Shown here: positions 22,893 through 31,347 of the stretch, piece after piece | How positions within the stretch are numbered: position 1 is the stretch's first letter | How the letters are laid out: the number at the start of each line of letters is the position of its first letter | Made by a program: the position numbers and the translations under genes | Assembly: GCA_027339205.1 (NCBI GenBank) | Contig: DAHWOV010000041.1 | Location: forward strand, 1-64,000 | Source of the DNA: JAJYVT01 sp027339205 | GTDB lineage: Bacteria > Actinomycetota > Acidimicrobiia > Acidimicrobiales > RAAP-2 | Reading direction: 5' to 3' | DNA: 64,000 nucleotides | The notes under the pieces: model-generated | The model's database searches: none | Told to the model about the DNA's origin: nothing | What the model saw: the letters and a program-made list of their open reading frames with translations, nothing else

Positions 22893-23671
22893 CCGTGGAT
22901 TACGACCGCCTCGGTCTGGTGCCCGGGGACCGCCTGCTCGATCTCGGGTGCGGGTTGGGCCGCCACGCCTTCGAGGCCGCGCGCCGCGGGGCAGAGGTCG
23001 TGGCGCTCGACGCCGGTGCAGACGAGCTGCGCGAGGTGCGCGCGATGTTCCTCGCGATGCTGCGCGCGGAGGAGCTCGACGAGCGGCGTTCACGTGCCGG
23101 TGCGGTGCGAGCCGACGCCCGCTGGCTCCCCTTCGAGGACGGGGCGTTCGATCGGGTCGTCGCCGCGGAGATCCTCGAGCACGTCCACGAGGACACCCTC
23201 GCTATGGCCGAGCTCGCACGGGTGCTCCGTGCGGGGGGGACCATGGCGGTCACGGTGCCGAGGTGCGGGCCCGAGGTCGTCAACTGGCTGCTCTCCGACG
23301 CCTACCACGACGTGCGGGGAGGGCACGTGCGCATCTACCGCAGATCCTCGCTCGTCGCGAGGCTCGCTGCCTGCGGGCTCGTCCCCGTCGGCCACCACCA
23401 TGCCCACGGCCTCCACTCGCCGTACTGGTGGCTGCGATGCCTGGTCGGGCCCGACAACGATGCGCATGCTGCGGTCGCTGCGTACCACCGTCTGCTCGTG
23501 CGGGAGATCGTGGAGCGGCCGGCGTGGCTGCGCGTCGCCGCCAAGGTGCTCGACCCCCTGGTCGGAAAGAGCCTGGTTCTCTACCTCACGAAGCCCGTGG
23601 CCCGGAGCGGTTCCGAGCCCGTCCCACGTCGGACGGTCCGCGTGGCGCAGCCGCGGGTGGTGGTCGCATGA
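22886..23671 (+). CDS. Class I SAM-dependent methyltransferase
   Basis: 261-residue Methyltransf_11-type enzyme. The SAM site is LLDLGCGLGRHAFEAARRG (about 15-33), then ADARWLPFEDGAFDRVVAAEILEHV, where the last part marks motif III. The C-terminal half has YWWLRCLVG and a hydrophobic end. GTG 22886 overlaps the GT4 gene by 7 bp, and the stop overlaps the next ATG as ATGA, so all three are co-translated. The likely job is methylating a lipid- or sugar-linked product of the cassette; the acceptor is unknown. Confidence 0.87.
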   Translation: MLTVDYDRLGLVPGDRLLDLGCGLGRHAFEAARRGAEVVALDAGADELREVRAMFLAMLRAEELDERRSRAGAVRADARWLPFEDGAFDRVVAAEILEHVHEDTLAMAELARVLRAGGTMAVTVPRCGPEVVNWLLSDAYHDVRGGHVRIYRRSSLVARLAACGLVPVGHHHAHGLHSPYWWLRCLVGPDNDAHAAVAAYHRLLVREIVERPAWLRVAAKVLDPLVGKSLVLYLTKPVARSGSEPVPRRTVRVAQPRVVVA

Positions 23672-24858
23672 CCTTCGACGCCCCTCGCGAAGCGATCGCG
23701 CTCGTCCCAGAGGTGCCCGGTGTGCTGCGCGCAGAGGACGTGTACCGAAGCGGGCGCGCGATCGCGGAGGTCCAGCGCGCTGACGGCATGATCCCGTGGT
23801 TCCCCGGCGGCCACTGCGACCCGTGGAACCACGTCGAGGCGACGATGGCGCTCACGTTGTGCGGCCTTCTCGAAGAGGCGGAGGCGGCCTTCGGGTGGCT
23901 CTCGGCCAACCAGCTCCCCGACGGGAGCTGGTTCAACTACTACCTGGGCGACGTCGTGCTGGACCCGAGGATCGACACCAACGTGTGCGCCTACGTCGCC
24001 ACCGGGCTGTGGCATCACGCGCTCGTCACCGGGACCGTCGATCTGCTCGCCCGCCATTGGCCGATGGCCGAGCGCGCGATCGATTTCGTGCTGCGTTGGC
24101 AGCGCCCGGACGGTTCGATCCATTGGTCGCTCGACCCCGCCGGGCGCCGGGAGCCGTCGGCCCTTCTCACCGGCTCCTCCTCCATCTTCCACAGCGTCCG
24201 TTGCGCAGTCGCCGCGGCCGAGGCGCTCGATCGCCCGCGGCCGGACTGGGAGCTCGCAGCTGGACGACTGGGCCACGCGCTCGCGCGGCACCCTCGCGCC
24301 TTCACGCCCAAGGAGGAGTTCGCGATGGACTGGTACTACCCCGTGCTCGCCGGCGTGCTGACCGGCGAGACGGCGCGCCGGCGGATCGAGGCGACATGGT
24401 CGACCTTCGTCATGGACGGTCTCGGCGTCCGTTGCGTCTCGGGCAACGACTGGGTCACCGCCGCAGAGACCGCGGAGTGCGCGATCGCGCTGAGCGCTGT
24501 GGGGATGGACGCCCACGCGCTCGAACTGCTGGGAAGCGGCCAGGGGCTCCGTCTCCCTGACGGCGCCTACTGGACCGGCATGGTCCATCCCGAGCGGCTC
24601 ACGTTCCCCGGTGGCGAGCGCACGACCTACACCGCCGCGGCGATGGTGCTCGCCGCGGACGCGCTGTCCTCGTCGTCGGGGGCGTCGGGCTTGTTCGGAG
24701 GCGGGTCGCTCCCCGGCGCGATCGACCTTTCGCCGCCGTCGTGCGCGGGGGACGCCGGCTGCGTCGGAGCCCGCGGCGGCGGAGACGCGACGACCCTCGG
24801 GCCCGCGAGGCAGGTGGGCAGGGCGCACCACGGAGCCGACGTGCAAGGCCAGCCCTGA
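23668..24858 (+). CDS. Alpha/alpha-toroid protein (prenyltransferase/terpene-cyclase-like)
   Basis: 396 residues. Repeated QRADGMIPWF, NQLPDGSWFNYY and QRPDGSIHW blocks resemble the QxxDGSW repeats of squalene/oxidosqualene cyclases and prenyltransferase beta subunits. HCDPWNHVEATMAL and DGAYWTGMVHPER fit an (alpha/alpha)6 barrel. It lacks a DXDD cyclase motif and may instead be a glycosidase-like or non-catalytic member. About 55 Gly/Ser-rich residues form the C-terminal tail. It is ATGA-coupled to the methyltransferase. Such proteins are often annotated as prenyltransferase without experimental backing. Confidence 0.75.
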   Translation: MTFDAPREAIALVPEVPGVLRAEDVYRSGRAIAEVQRADGMIPWFPGGHCDPWNHVEATMALTLCGLLEEAEAAFGWLSANQLPDGSWFNYYLGDVVLDPRIDTNVCAYVATGLWHHALVTGTVDLLARHWPMAERAIDFVLRWQRPDGSIHWSLDPAGRREPSALLTGSSSIFHSVRCAVAAAEALDRPRPDWELAAGRLGHALARHPRAFTPKEEFAMDWYYPVLAGVLTGETARRRIEATWSTFVMDGLGVRCVSGNDWVTAAETAECAIALSAVGMDAHALELLGSGQGLRLPDGAYWTGMVHPERLTFPGGERTTYTAAAMVLAADALSSSSGASGLFGGGSLPGAIDLSPPSCAGDAGCVGARGGGDATTLGPARQVGRAHHGADVQGQP

Positions 24859-24864
24859 GCAGCC

Positions 24865-25614
24865 TCAGGTCGGGGCGGGCCAGACGCGACGCGCGACCCG
24901 CAGGCTCCCGCAGACCGCGTCCTCCGCCCATTCGCCGGAGCTCATCGCGTCGCACCACAGCTCGTAGGGGGGGCGTCCCCCGTCCGCAGGGTCGGGGAAG
25001 ACGTCGTGGATCGCGAGCAGGCCGCCGGGCGCGACCAACGGCGCCCACCCTCGATAGTCGGACCACGCGGGCACCTCGCCGTGGCCACCGTCGATGAAGC
25101 AGAAGTCGAGCGGGGTGGTCCAGCAGGAGGCCACGGTGGCGGAGTCGCCGACGACACCGACGACGACGCTCTCGAGCCCCGCCGCGGCGACGGCACGCCG
25201 CCAGTGGGGAAGCGTGTCGATCCGTCCGTCGTCGGGGTCGACGAGGTCGGGCTCGTGGTGCTCCCATCCGGGCTGGTTCTCCTCCGAGCCGTGGTGATGA
25301 TCGACGCTGAAGAGGACGGCACCGCTCACCTCCGCTGCCGCGCCGAGATAGATCGTCGACTTGCCGCACCAGGCACCGATCTCGCAGAAGACGGGGCGTC
25401 TTCGCGCGGGGCGGGCGGCCGCCCCCGCCTCGACCGTTCCCAGAGCCGCCCCCTTCCCCAGGGCCGAGCTCCCGGCGCCGGCGCGCATCGCGGCGGCGTA
25501 CAGCGCTTCCCCTTCGTCGTCGGGCATGAAGCCGCGGACTCTGCGCGCCAAGGCGAGGAGCTCCTCTGCGCGGCCCCTGGCCTGCCCGGGTCCCGTCGTC
25601 GCGGTGGCGGTCAC
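24865..25614 (-). CDS. Class I SAM-dependent methyltransferase (Methyltransf_24 type)
   Basis: 249 residues. FCEIGAWCGKSTIYLGAA (about 75-92) is the SAM loop, FSVDHHHGSEEN the acidic loop, and DFCFIDGGHGEVPAWSDY then APGGLLAIHDVFPD are typical of small-molecule or sugar O-methyltransferases of this type. GTG 25614 overlaps the upstream exporter stop as GTGA. It converges on the toroid gene with a 6-bp gap and could act on the product of that cassette. A longer frame to 25683 overlaps the exporter gene and is not favoured. Confidence 0.85.
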   Translation of the reverse strand: MTATATTGPGQARGRAEELLALARRVRGFMPDDEGEALYAAAMRAGAGSSALGKGAALGTVEAGAAARPARRRPVFCEIGAWCGKSTIYLGAAAEVSGAVLFSVDHHHGSEENQPGWEHHEPDLVDPDDGRIDTLPHWRRAVAAAGLESVVVGVVGDSATVASCWTTPLDFCFIDGGHGEVPAWSDYRGWAPLVAPGGLLAIHDVFPDPADGGRPPYELWCDAMSSGEWAEDAVCGSLRVARRVWPAPT

Positions 25615-26207
25615 GTGGCGAGAGCGTAGATCCCGTACGCGGCGAAACCGAGCAGCGCGAGGCCGCCCCCGCGCCGGATCCAATCCAAGGGCAGCACGCG
25701 CAACAGCGCGCGGCCGCCGAACGCGCCGAGTGCCGAGGCTGCGAGCAGGCCGGCGTAGGCCCCGACGAAGACCGCGAGCGGCTGGTGGTACCTCCCGACC
25801 AGATTGATCGTCAGGAGCTGCGTGAGGTCGCCGAACTCGCCCACGAGGATCACCGCGAACGCCGAGCCCGCCACCTTCCAGGGACGGGTGGGCACGGGAC
25901 GCACGTCCTCGGCCTCCTTCTCGCCGCGCGCCTTCTCGCGGCGCTCGGGCACCACGAGGAGGAGCAGCGCGCCCAGGAAGAACAGCGCGGTGACCACGAT
26001 GTCGAGAGCCTCGTGAGGGAGGAGCTCGATGGCGCGCCCAGCGCCGACAGCGATGGCCACGTGGACGAGGAACGCCGCGGCGGCGCCGAGCCAGACGAAG
26101 AGCGGGCGACTGCGGCTTCCCAGCACGAGGGTGGCGATCATGGTCTTGTCGGGCAGCTCGGCAGCCGCCACGAGGACGAAGACGGTGGCGACGACCGCCG
26201 CGCTCAC
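25611..26207 (-). CDS. TMEM165/GDT1-family (UPF0016) cation exporter
   Basis: 198-residue membrane protein with six TM segments in two repeats. Each repeat carries the family motif: ELPDKT (about 17-22) and EFGDLTQ (about 124-130). The members in bacteria such as MneA export Mn2+, and eukaryotic ones move Mn2+/Ca2+ with H+. A charged cytosolic loop (RREKARGEKEAEDVRP) separates the halves. The start is 16 bp downstream of pepN on the same strand. With the Nramp-like and MgtE-N proteins it adds to the metal-homeostasis genes in this region. Confidence 0.9.
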   Translation of the reverse strand: MSAAVVATVFVLVAAAELPDKTMIATLVLGSRSRPLFVWLGAAAAFLVHVAIAVGAGRAIELLPHEALDIVVTALFFLGALLLLVVPERREKARGEKEAEDVRPVPTRPWKVAGSAFAVILVGEFGDLTQLLTINLVGRYHQPLAVFVGAYAGLLAASALGAFGGRALLRVLPLDWIRRGGGLALLGFAAYGIYALAT

Positions 26208-26223
26208 TGCGGCTGCGCTCCGC

Positions 26224-28833
26224 TCAGCTCGGCATCACGCTGCTGAGCTCGGCGGCGAGCCCGACTTCGCGCATGCGCGCTGCGAACCGGACGTTCACCG
26301 CGAGCTGCTCGAGGGTCTGCAGCACGCTGCGCTGCCCGACGACGAGCGGGTGCGCGGTGAGGAAGCTCGAGACGTCTTGTGCGAGCTCGGGGTCCTGGCA
26401 CATCGTCTGCACGCTGGAGATCATCGCGTGGTGGACCACGTCGGGGAACAGGTCGAGGAGGCGGGCCCACTCCGCCTTCACCCGCTCCCAGACCGCGGGG
26501 CCGCCGACGCGGTTCGCGAGCAGCGCGCGGACGAGGAACGGCCCGTCCTGACGGCGCACCTCGCCCAGCGCGAGGTCGAAGGCCCGCAAGCAGAGGCCGA
26601 CGTCTGCAAAGGAGCCGAGCGCCATGAGATGCCGGCGCTCGTCCTGAGGGTCCGCCGGGTGGCGGTAGCGCTCGAGCATCGCGTCGAAGTCGCCCTCGCG
26701 GCTCTGGTCGGCGACGACAGCGAGCACGGCGGACTCGATGTCCGCATCGATGGTTCCGAGCCCGCTGCGCCACGCGTCGAACCGCCGCAGCGCCTCCGCG
26801 CGGACCCCTTCTGTGGTGCCGGTCGTGCCCAGCGTCTCGAGGAGGAGCGCCCGGAGCTTCGGCGTGCGCTCGGTGTCCTCGGCTCGGGGGTCCCAGCCGA
26901 CGGACGCCGCGCGCGGCCCCAGCAGTGCCCGCGCGGCGGCTCCCACGAGCGGTCGGCCCCCATCGGCGCCCGTCCGTTCGCACAGGCGCAGCGCCGAGAC
27001 CACGACGCGATAGGGCTCCGGCTCCTCCTCCTCGCCGAGCTGTCCGGCGAGGAGGAGGAGCTCGCGAAGCTCGGCACGTTGCGCGAGCACGAGCGCCCAC
27101 GTGTCCGCGAGGAGGTTGAACCGCTCGAGGGTGCTGAGCGACGGAAGGGCGCTGCCGAGCCGAGCCCGGTGCTCGGCGCGGTAGTCGACGCGGTAGACGC
27201 CCCAGCCGCCGGCGTTGACGATCGGGACGCCGGCACCCGCCGCCGACGGGAGCGCGGCGCTGACCTCGGCCAAGAGCAGCCGGGAGTCGCGTTCTTCGGC
27301 GTCGCCGAGCCACCGGGCGAGGACAGGGACCATCCAGCGATCGCCGATGGACGATTCACCCGCCGGCGGCTCTGCAAGGTAGGCGAAGGGCGCTTGGGAG
27401 ATCGTCTGCTCGCCCACCTCGACGACCGGGTGCCCGCCCTGGAGGATCCAGCTGTCCGCCACTTCTCCGATGGGCTCGCCGCTCACCTGCTCGAGGGCCG
27501 CCCACAGGTCGCGGGTCACCGTGTTGCCGTAGGCGTGGGCCTCGATGTAGCGGCGCACCCCGTCGCGGAACACCTCTGGGGAGAGGTACTGCTCGAGCAT
27601 GCGCAGGACGCTCCCACCCTTCTCGTAGGTCAGCGTGTCGAACATCCCGTCCGCCTCGTCTGGCGAGCCCACGGGGTACTCGATGGGGCGGGTCGCGTGG
27701 AGCCCGTCGACGGACATGGCCTGCTCGCGTTCCAGGCCGAACGCCGTCCAACGCCTCCACTCAGGCCGGTAGTGGTCCGTCGCGAGCACCTCCATGAACG
27801 TGGCGAACGCCTCGTTGAGCCAGATCCCCTCCCACCAGCTCATGGTGACCAGGTCGCCAAACCACATGTGTGCGATCTCGTGGTGGATCACATCCGCGAT
27901 TCGCTCGAGCTCGGCTCGCGACGCGTGCGCGGGGTCGACGAGCAGTGCGGTCTCCCGGAACGTGACGCAGCCCAGGTTCTCCATCGCGCCGTGGGCGAAG
28001 TCTGGGATGGCGACCAGGTCGAGCTTCTGGCCGGGGTAGGGGATCCCGAAGTACTCGGGGAAGAACTCCAGCGAGTGCCTGGCGACGTCGAGGGCGAAGG
28101 AGGCGAGGTGCTCCTTGCCCGGGACGTGCACGACGCGCACCGGAACCCCGCCGACCTCCATGGGCTCGGTGGCGACGAGCGGTCCGACCACGAACGCCAC
28201 CAGGTAGGAGGACATCTTCATCGTCGGCGCGAAGCGGATCGATCGCTTGCGCACGCCCCCGACCTGCACAGCTCGTTCCTCTGCGACCGGCGAGTTGGAG
28301 AATGCGGCGAGCCCCTCCTCGACGACGAGGGTCACCTCGAAGGTGGCTTTCCGGTCTGGTTCGTCCCAGCACGGGAAGGCGCGCCGCGCGTCGGTCGACT
28401 CCATCTGGGTGGTGGCGATGGTGCGGGTCTGCCCGTCTGCATCCGTGAAGACCGACCGGTAGAAGCCTCGCAGCTTGTCATTGAGGGTCCCCTCGAAGGA
28501 GAGCCGGACCGTGGCGTCCCCCTTGGCCAGCGGGAGCGGGAGGCCGAGCACGAGCCTCTCGGCAGCTTCGTCCAGCGATGCCTCCGCCTCGATCGCCCCG
28601 CCTGCCGGCGCCAGCACCGACGCTGCGGTGACCTCGAGCTCTGCGGCGTTGAGCACGAGGCGATCGGTCTCCTCGTGGACTCGCACGTCGATCTCCACGG
28701 ACCCCGAGAAGCGCGCCGCGTTCAGGTCCGGAGTGAGCTCGAGCCGATAGGCCGTCGGCTCGACGTTGCGGGGGAGCCGGTGCGCGTCGGCGCGCGCGGG
28801 CGCGCCGGCATGGGACTTCGGAGCGGGTCGCAT
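26224..28833 (-). CDS. pepN: Aminopeptidase N (M1 family)
   Basis: 869-residue zinc aminopeptidase that removes N-terminal residues from peptides in the cytoplasm. The exopeptidase motif is HGAMEN and the zinc site is HEIAH (His318, Glu319, His322) with Glu341 in WLNEAF. An N-terminal beta saddle precedes the catalytic domain, and a long C-terminal ERAP1-like helical domain follows. ATG 28833 lies 8 nt after a TAGCGT box. A frame extension to 29082 is antisense to the divergent kinase gene and is rejected. Confidence 0.95.
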   Translation of the reverse strand: MRPAPKSHAGAPARADAHRLPRNVEPTAYRLELTPDLNAARFSGSVEIDVRVHEETDRLVLNAAELEVTAASVLAPAGGAIEAEASLDEAAERLVLGLPLPLAKGDATVRLSFEGTLNDKLRGFYRSVFTDADGQTRTIATTQMESTDARRAFPCWDEPDRKATFEVTLVVEEGLAAFSNSPVAEERAVQVGGVRKRSIRFAPTMKMSSYLVAFVVGPLVATEPMEVGGVPVRVVHVPGKEHLASFALDVARHSLEFFPEYFGIPYPGQKLDLVAIPDFAHGAMENLGCVTFRETALLVDPAHASRAELERIADVIHHEIAHMWFGDLVTMSWWEGIWLNEAFATFMEVLATDHYRPEWRRWTAFGLEREQAMSVDGLHATRPIEYPVGSPDEADGMFDTLTYEKGGSVLRMLEQYLSPEVFRDGVRRYIEAHAYGNTVTRDLWAALEQVSGEPIGEVADSWILQGGHPVVEVGEQTISQAPFAYLAEPPAGESSIGDRWMVPVLARWLGDAEERDSRLLLAEVSAALPSAAGAGVPIVNAGGWGVYRVDYRAEHRARLGSALPSLSTLERFNLLADTWALVLAQRAELRELLLLAGQLGEEEEPEPYRVVVSALRLCERTGADGGRPLVGAAARALLGPRAASVGWDPRAEDTERTPKLRALLLETLGTTGTTEGVRAEALRRFDAWRSGLGTIDADIESAVLAVVADQSREGDFDAMLERYRHPADPQDERRHLMALGSFADVGLCLRAFDLALGEVRRQDGPFLVRALLANRVGGPAVWERVKAEWARLLDLFPDVVHHAMISSVQTMCQDPELAQDVSSFLTAHPLVVGQRSVLQTLEQLAVNVRFAARMREVGLAAELSSVMPS

Positions 28834-28841
28834 GGGGATCG

Positions 28842-28851
28842 ACGCTACCGT
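28842..28851. promoter_or_regulatory. Overlapping divergent -10 boxes for pepN and the PfkB kinase gene
   Basis: On the plus strand TACCGT (28846-28851) lies 7 nt before GTG 28859. On the minus strand TAGCGT (28847-28842) lies 8 nt before ATG 28833. The two boxes share the central TA, so only one polymerase could bind at a time. Confidence 0.55.
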
Positions 28852-28858
28852 GGCCGCC

Positions 28859-29953
28859 GTGCCAGAGCCCACCCCGACCATCCCGGACCCTTCCGGTGAC
28901 CGGGTCGCCACCGAGGCCCCGTCCGGCGAAGCGCCGTCCGGCGAGGCGCGTGGGCTCGACGTCGTCGGGATCGGCAACGCCCTCGTCGACGTCCTCGCCG
29001 AGGTGCCGGATCGCGTCCTCACGGATCTCACCCTCGTGAGGGGGTCGATGGAGCTCGTGGACCTGCGCCGCGCGGAGCGCATCTACGCGGCCATCGGCCC
29101 CGCCGTCGAGGTCTCCGGCGGCTCCGCGGCCAACACCGTTGCCGGCGTCGCGGCCCTGGGCGGGACCTCGGGGTTCATCGGCAAGATCGCCGACGACGAC
29201 ATGGGAGAGGTCTTCCTCCACGACATGCGCGCGTCGGGCGTGGAGCTCCACGCCGCTTTGGCCGGCGCCGGCGAGGCCGACGAGGAGCTCCGGGGCACCG
29301 GACGCTCGCTCGTGCTGGTGACCGGGGACGCAGAGCGCACCATGGCCACCCACCTCGGGGTCTCGGCGACGCTCGGCCCGCGCGACGTGCCCGAGGAGCT
29401 CGTCGCCCGCGGCGCCATCCTCTACCTCGAAGGCTATCTCTGGGACCGCCCGAGCGCGAAGGAGGCGATGCGGCGGGCCGTGGAAGTGGCGCACGACAAC
29501 GATCGCTCGGTCGCCTTGTCGTTGTCGGACTCCTTCTGCGTGGAACGTCACCGGCGCGACCTGCTCGGGCTGGTGGTGAACGACGTCGACGTGCTCTTCG
29601 CCAACGAGGAGGAGCTGCGTCGGCTCTTCGGCGCGGCGACGCTCGACGAGGCGCTCTCTGCAGCCGAGGACACCGGTGTCCTCGTCGCGGCGACCTGCGG
29701 GGCGCGGGGCTCCTTCGTCGTCGCCGGCCGTGGCCCGGTCGAGGTGCCGGCTGCGCACGCGCCGGTGATCGTCGACAAGACCGGGGCCGGGGACATGTAC
29801 GCGTCGGGCTTCCTCTACGGCCTCACGCACGGCCTCGATCCCGTCGAGTGCGCGCGGCTCGGGTCCGTGTGCGCGGCAGCGGTGATCGGGCATCTCGGTG
29901 CGCGCCCGCAGCACGACCTCGCGCAGATCGCCCGCGCGGGGGGGTTCGTGTAG
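28859..29953 (+). CDS. PfkB-family carbohydrate/adenosine kinase
   Basis: 364-residue ribokinase-fold kinase. VVGIGNALVDVLAEV, the substrate-binding SGGSAANTVAGVAALGG and GKIADDDMG fit the bacterial adenosine-kinase-like branch. The PfkB signature with catalytic Asp is DKTGAGDMYASGF. The first 30 residues are a Pro/Glu/Ser-rich extension with a GEAPSGEA repeat. The gene overlaps ychF by one base (TAGTG). With adenosine deaminase, purine nucleoside phosphorylase and a phosphopentose/hexose mutase downstream, adenosine phosphorylation is the best guess; another nucleoside or sugar is possible. Confidence 0.87.
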   Translation: MPEPTPTIPDPSGDRVATEAPSGEAPSGEARGLDVVGIGNALVDVLAEVPDRVLTDLTLVRGSMELVDLRRAERIYAAIGPAVEVSGGSAANTVAGVAALGGTSGFIGKIADDDMGEVFLHDMRASGVELHAALAGAGEADEELRGTGRSLVLVTGDAERTMATHLGVSATLGPRDVPEELVARGAILYLEGYLWDRPSAKEAMRRAVEVAHDNDRSVALSLSDSFCVERHRRDLLGLVVNDVDVLFANEEELRRLFGAATLDEALSAAEDTGVLVAATCGARGSFVVAGRGPVEVPAAHAPVIVDKTGAGDMYASGFLYGLTHGLDPVECARLGSVCAAAVIGHLGARPQHDLAQIARAGGFV

Positions 29954-31038
29954 TGGCGCTCTCGGTGGGGATCGTCGGTCTTCCCAACGTGGGCAAGTCG
30001 ACGCTCTTCAACGCGCTCACCGACAACGAGGCCCTCGCGGCGAACTATCCCTTTGCGACCATCGAGGCCAACGTCGGCGTCGTCGCGGTGCCCGACCCGC
30101 GGCTCGAGCGTCTCGCCGCGCTCTACGACAGCGAGCGTGTCGTGCCCGCCACGGTCACCTTCGTCGACATCGCCGGACTGGTGAGGGGAGCGTCCGAGGG
30201 GGAGGGGCTCGGCAACCGCTTCCTCGCCGCCATCCGCGAGACCGATGCCGTCTGCCAGGTTGTGCGGGCCTTCGAGGACGGCGACGTCGTCCACGTCGAA
30301 GGAAGGGTGGACCCTGCGGCCGACATCGAGACGGTCAACACCGAGCTCGTGCTCGCAGACCTCCAGACCGTGGACAACCGCCTCGCCAAGCTCCGCCGGG
30401 AGGCCAGGATGCGCCCTGAGCTCGCAGCGCAGCTCGCCGCGACCGAGCGGGCGCGTGACGTGCTCGACTCGGGCAGGCCCGTCTCGGCTGCCTCCGCGCT
30501 CGGCGAGCTGGATCTTCCCCCGCTGCGCGACCTGCATCTCCTCACCGCCAAGCCCTTCATCTACGTCTTCAACGTCGCCGAGGACGAGCTCACCGACGCG
30601 GCGCTGCGGGAGCGGCTCACGGCGATCGTTGCGCCCGCAGAGTCCGTGGTGCTCTGCGCGCAGATCGAGGCCGAGGTCGCGGGGATGGACCCCGCCGACG
30701 CGCGAGAGCTCCTGGCAGGCTACGGGCAGGAAGAGTCGGGGCTCGAGGCGTTGGTGCACGTCGCCTTCCGCGCTCTCGGGCTCCACACGTTCCTCACGGC
30801 CGGCCCGAAGGAGGCCCGCGCATGGACGATCCCCATCGGCGCGACCGCGCCGGAGGCCGCAGGGGTGATCCACTCCGACTTCCAGCGAGGGTTCGTGAAG
30901 GCCGAGGTGGTGAGCTACGGCGACCTGATCGCCTCGGGATCGGTTCCCGCCGCACGCGCCGCCGGCAAGGCGCGGATCGAGGGGAAGGACTACGTGATGG
31001 CCGACGGCGACGTCGTGGAGTTCCGCTTCAACGTGTAA
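29953..31038 (+). CDS. ychF: Redox-regulated ATPase YchF (OBG-like)
   Basis: 361-residue P-loop protein of the TRAFAC class that hydrolyses ATP and associates with ribosomes. G1 is GLPNVGKSTLFNAL (about 8-21), the switch region YPFATIEANVGVV, G3 DIAGLVRGASEGEGLGN, and the C-terminal TGS domain includes FLTAGPKEARAWTI and DYVMADGDVVEFRFNV. It is full length and complete. GTG 29953 shares one base with the kinase stop. Confidence 0.96.
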   Translation: MALSVGIVGLPNVGKSTLFNALTDNEALAANYPFATIEANVGVVAVPDPRLERLAALYDSERVVPATVTFVDIAGLVRGASEGEGLGNRFLAAIRETDAVCQVVRAFEDGDVVHVEGRVDPAADIETVNTELVLADLQTVDNRLAKLRREARMRPELAAQLAATERARDVLDSGRPVSAASALGELDLPPLRDLHLLTAKPFIYVFNVAEDELTDAALRERLTAIVAPAESVVLCAQIEAEVAGMDPADARELLAGYGQEESGLEALVHVAFRALGLHTFLTAGPKEARAWTIPIGATAPEAAGVIHSDFQRGFVKAEVVSYGDLIASGSVPAARAAGKARIEGKDYVMADGDVVEFRFNV

Positions 31039-31194
31039 GGCCGCGTCGTGAGATCTTGCGATCGACGGCCGCTCGGCCCCATCGCCAGCCTGCGGCGGCG
31101 GACGCCTCTTTTGTGGCGCGCCGGTTCGCGCGTCGCCGGTACCCTGTGCCCGCAGCCCGGCTTTCGAGGTCCGGGAAGAAGCGGAGGGAACGAC

Positions 31195-31347
31195 TTGGCG
31201 CACGCGTCCTCGGTCGATCGGCCGGCATTGCGGGCACCTCGCCGGGCGAAGGAGCTCGCAGGGACCATGTTCGCGATCGGGCTGCCCGGGGTGCAGCCCG
31301 TGCAGCTGCTCGCGCAGCTGCTCGTGCTCGAGGTCATCGGGCCATGA
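31195..31347 (+). CDS. Small hydrophobic ORF upstream of add
   Basis: 50 residues from TTG 31195 (GGAGGGAA just upstream) to a stop overlapping the add start as ATGA. The N-terminus is basic and Ala/Arg-rich. The C-terminal half (TMFAIGLPGVQPVQLLAQLLVLEVIG) is hydrophobic enough for one membrane helix. No family is recognised. Tight coupling to add suggests it is translated and may be regulatory, but it could be a chance ORF. A TACCCT box at 31140-31145 could drive it. Confidence 0.4.
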   Translation: MAHASSVDRPALRAPRRAKELAGTMFAIGLPGVQPVQLLAQLLVLEVIGP

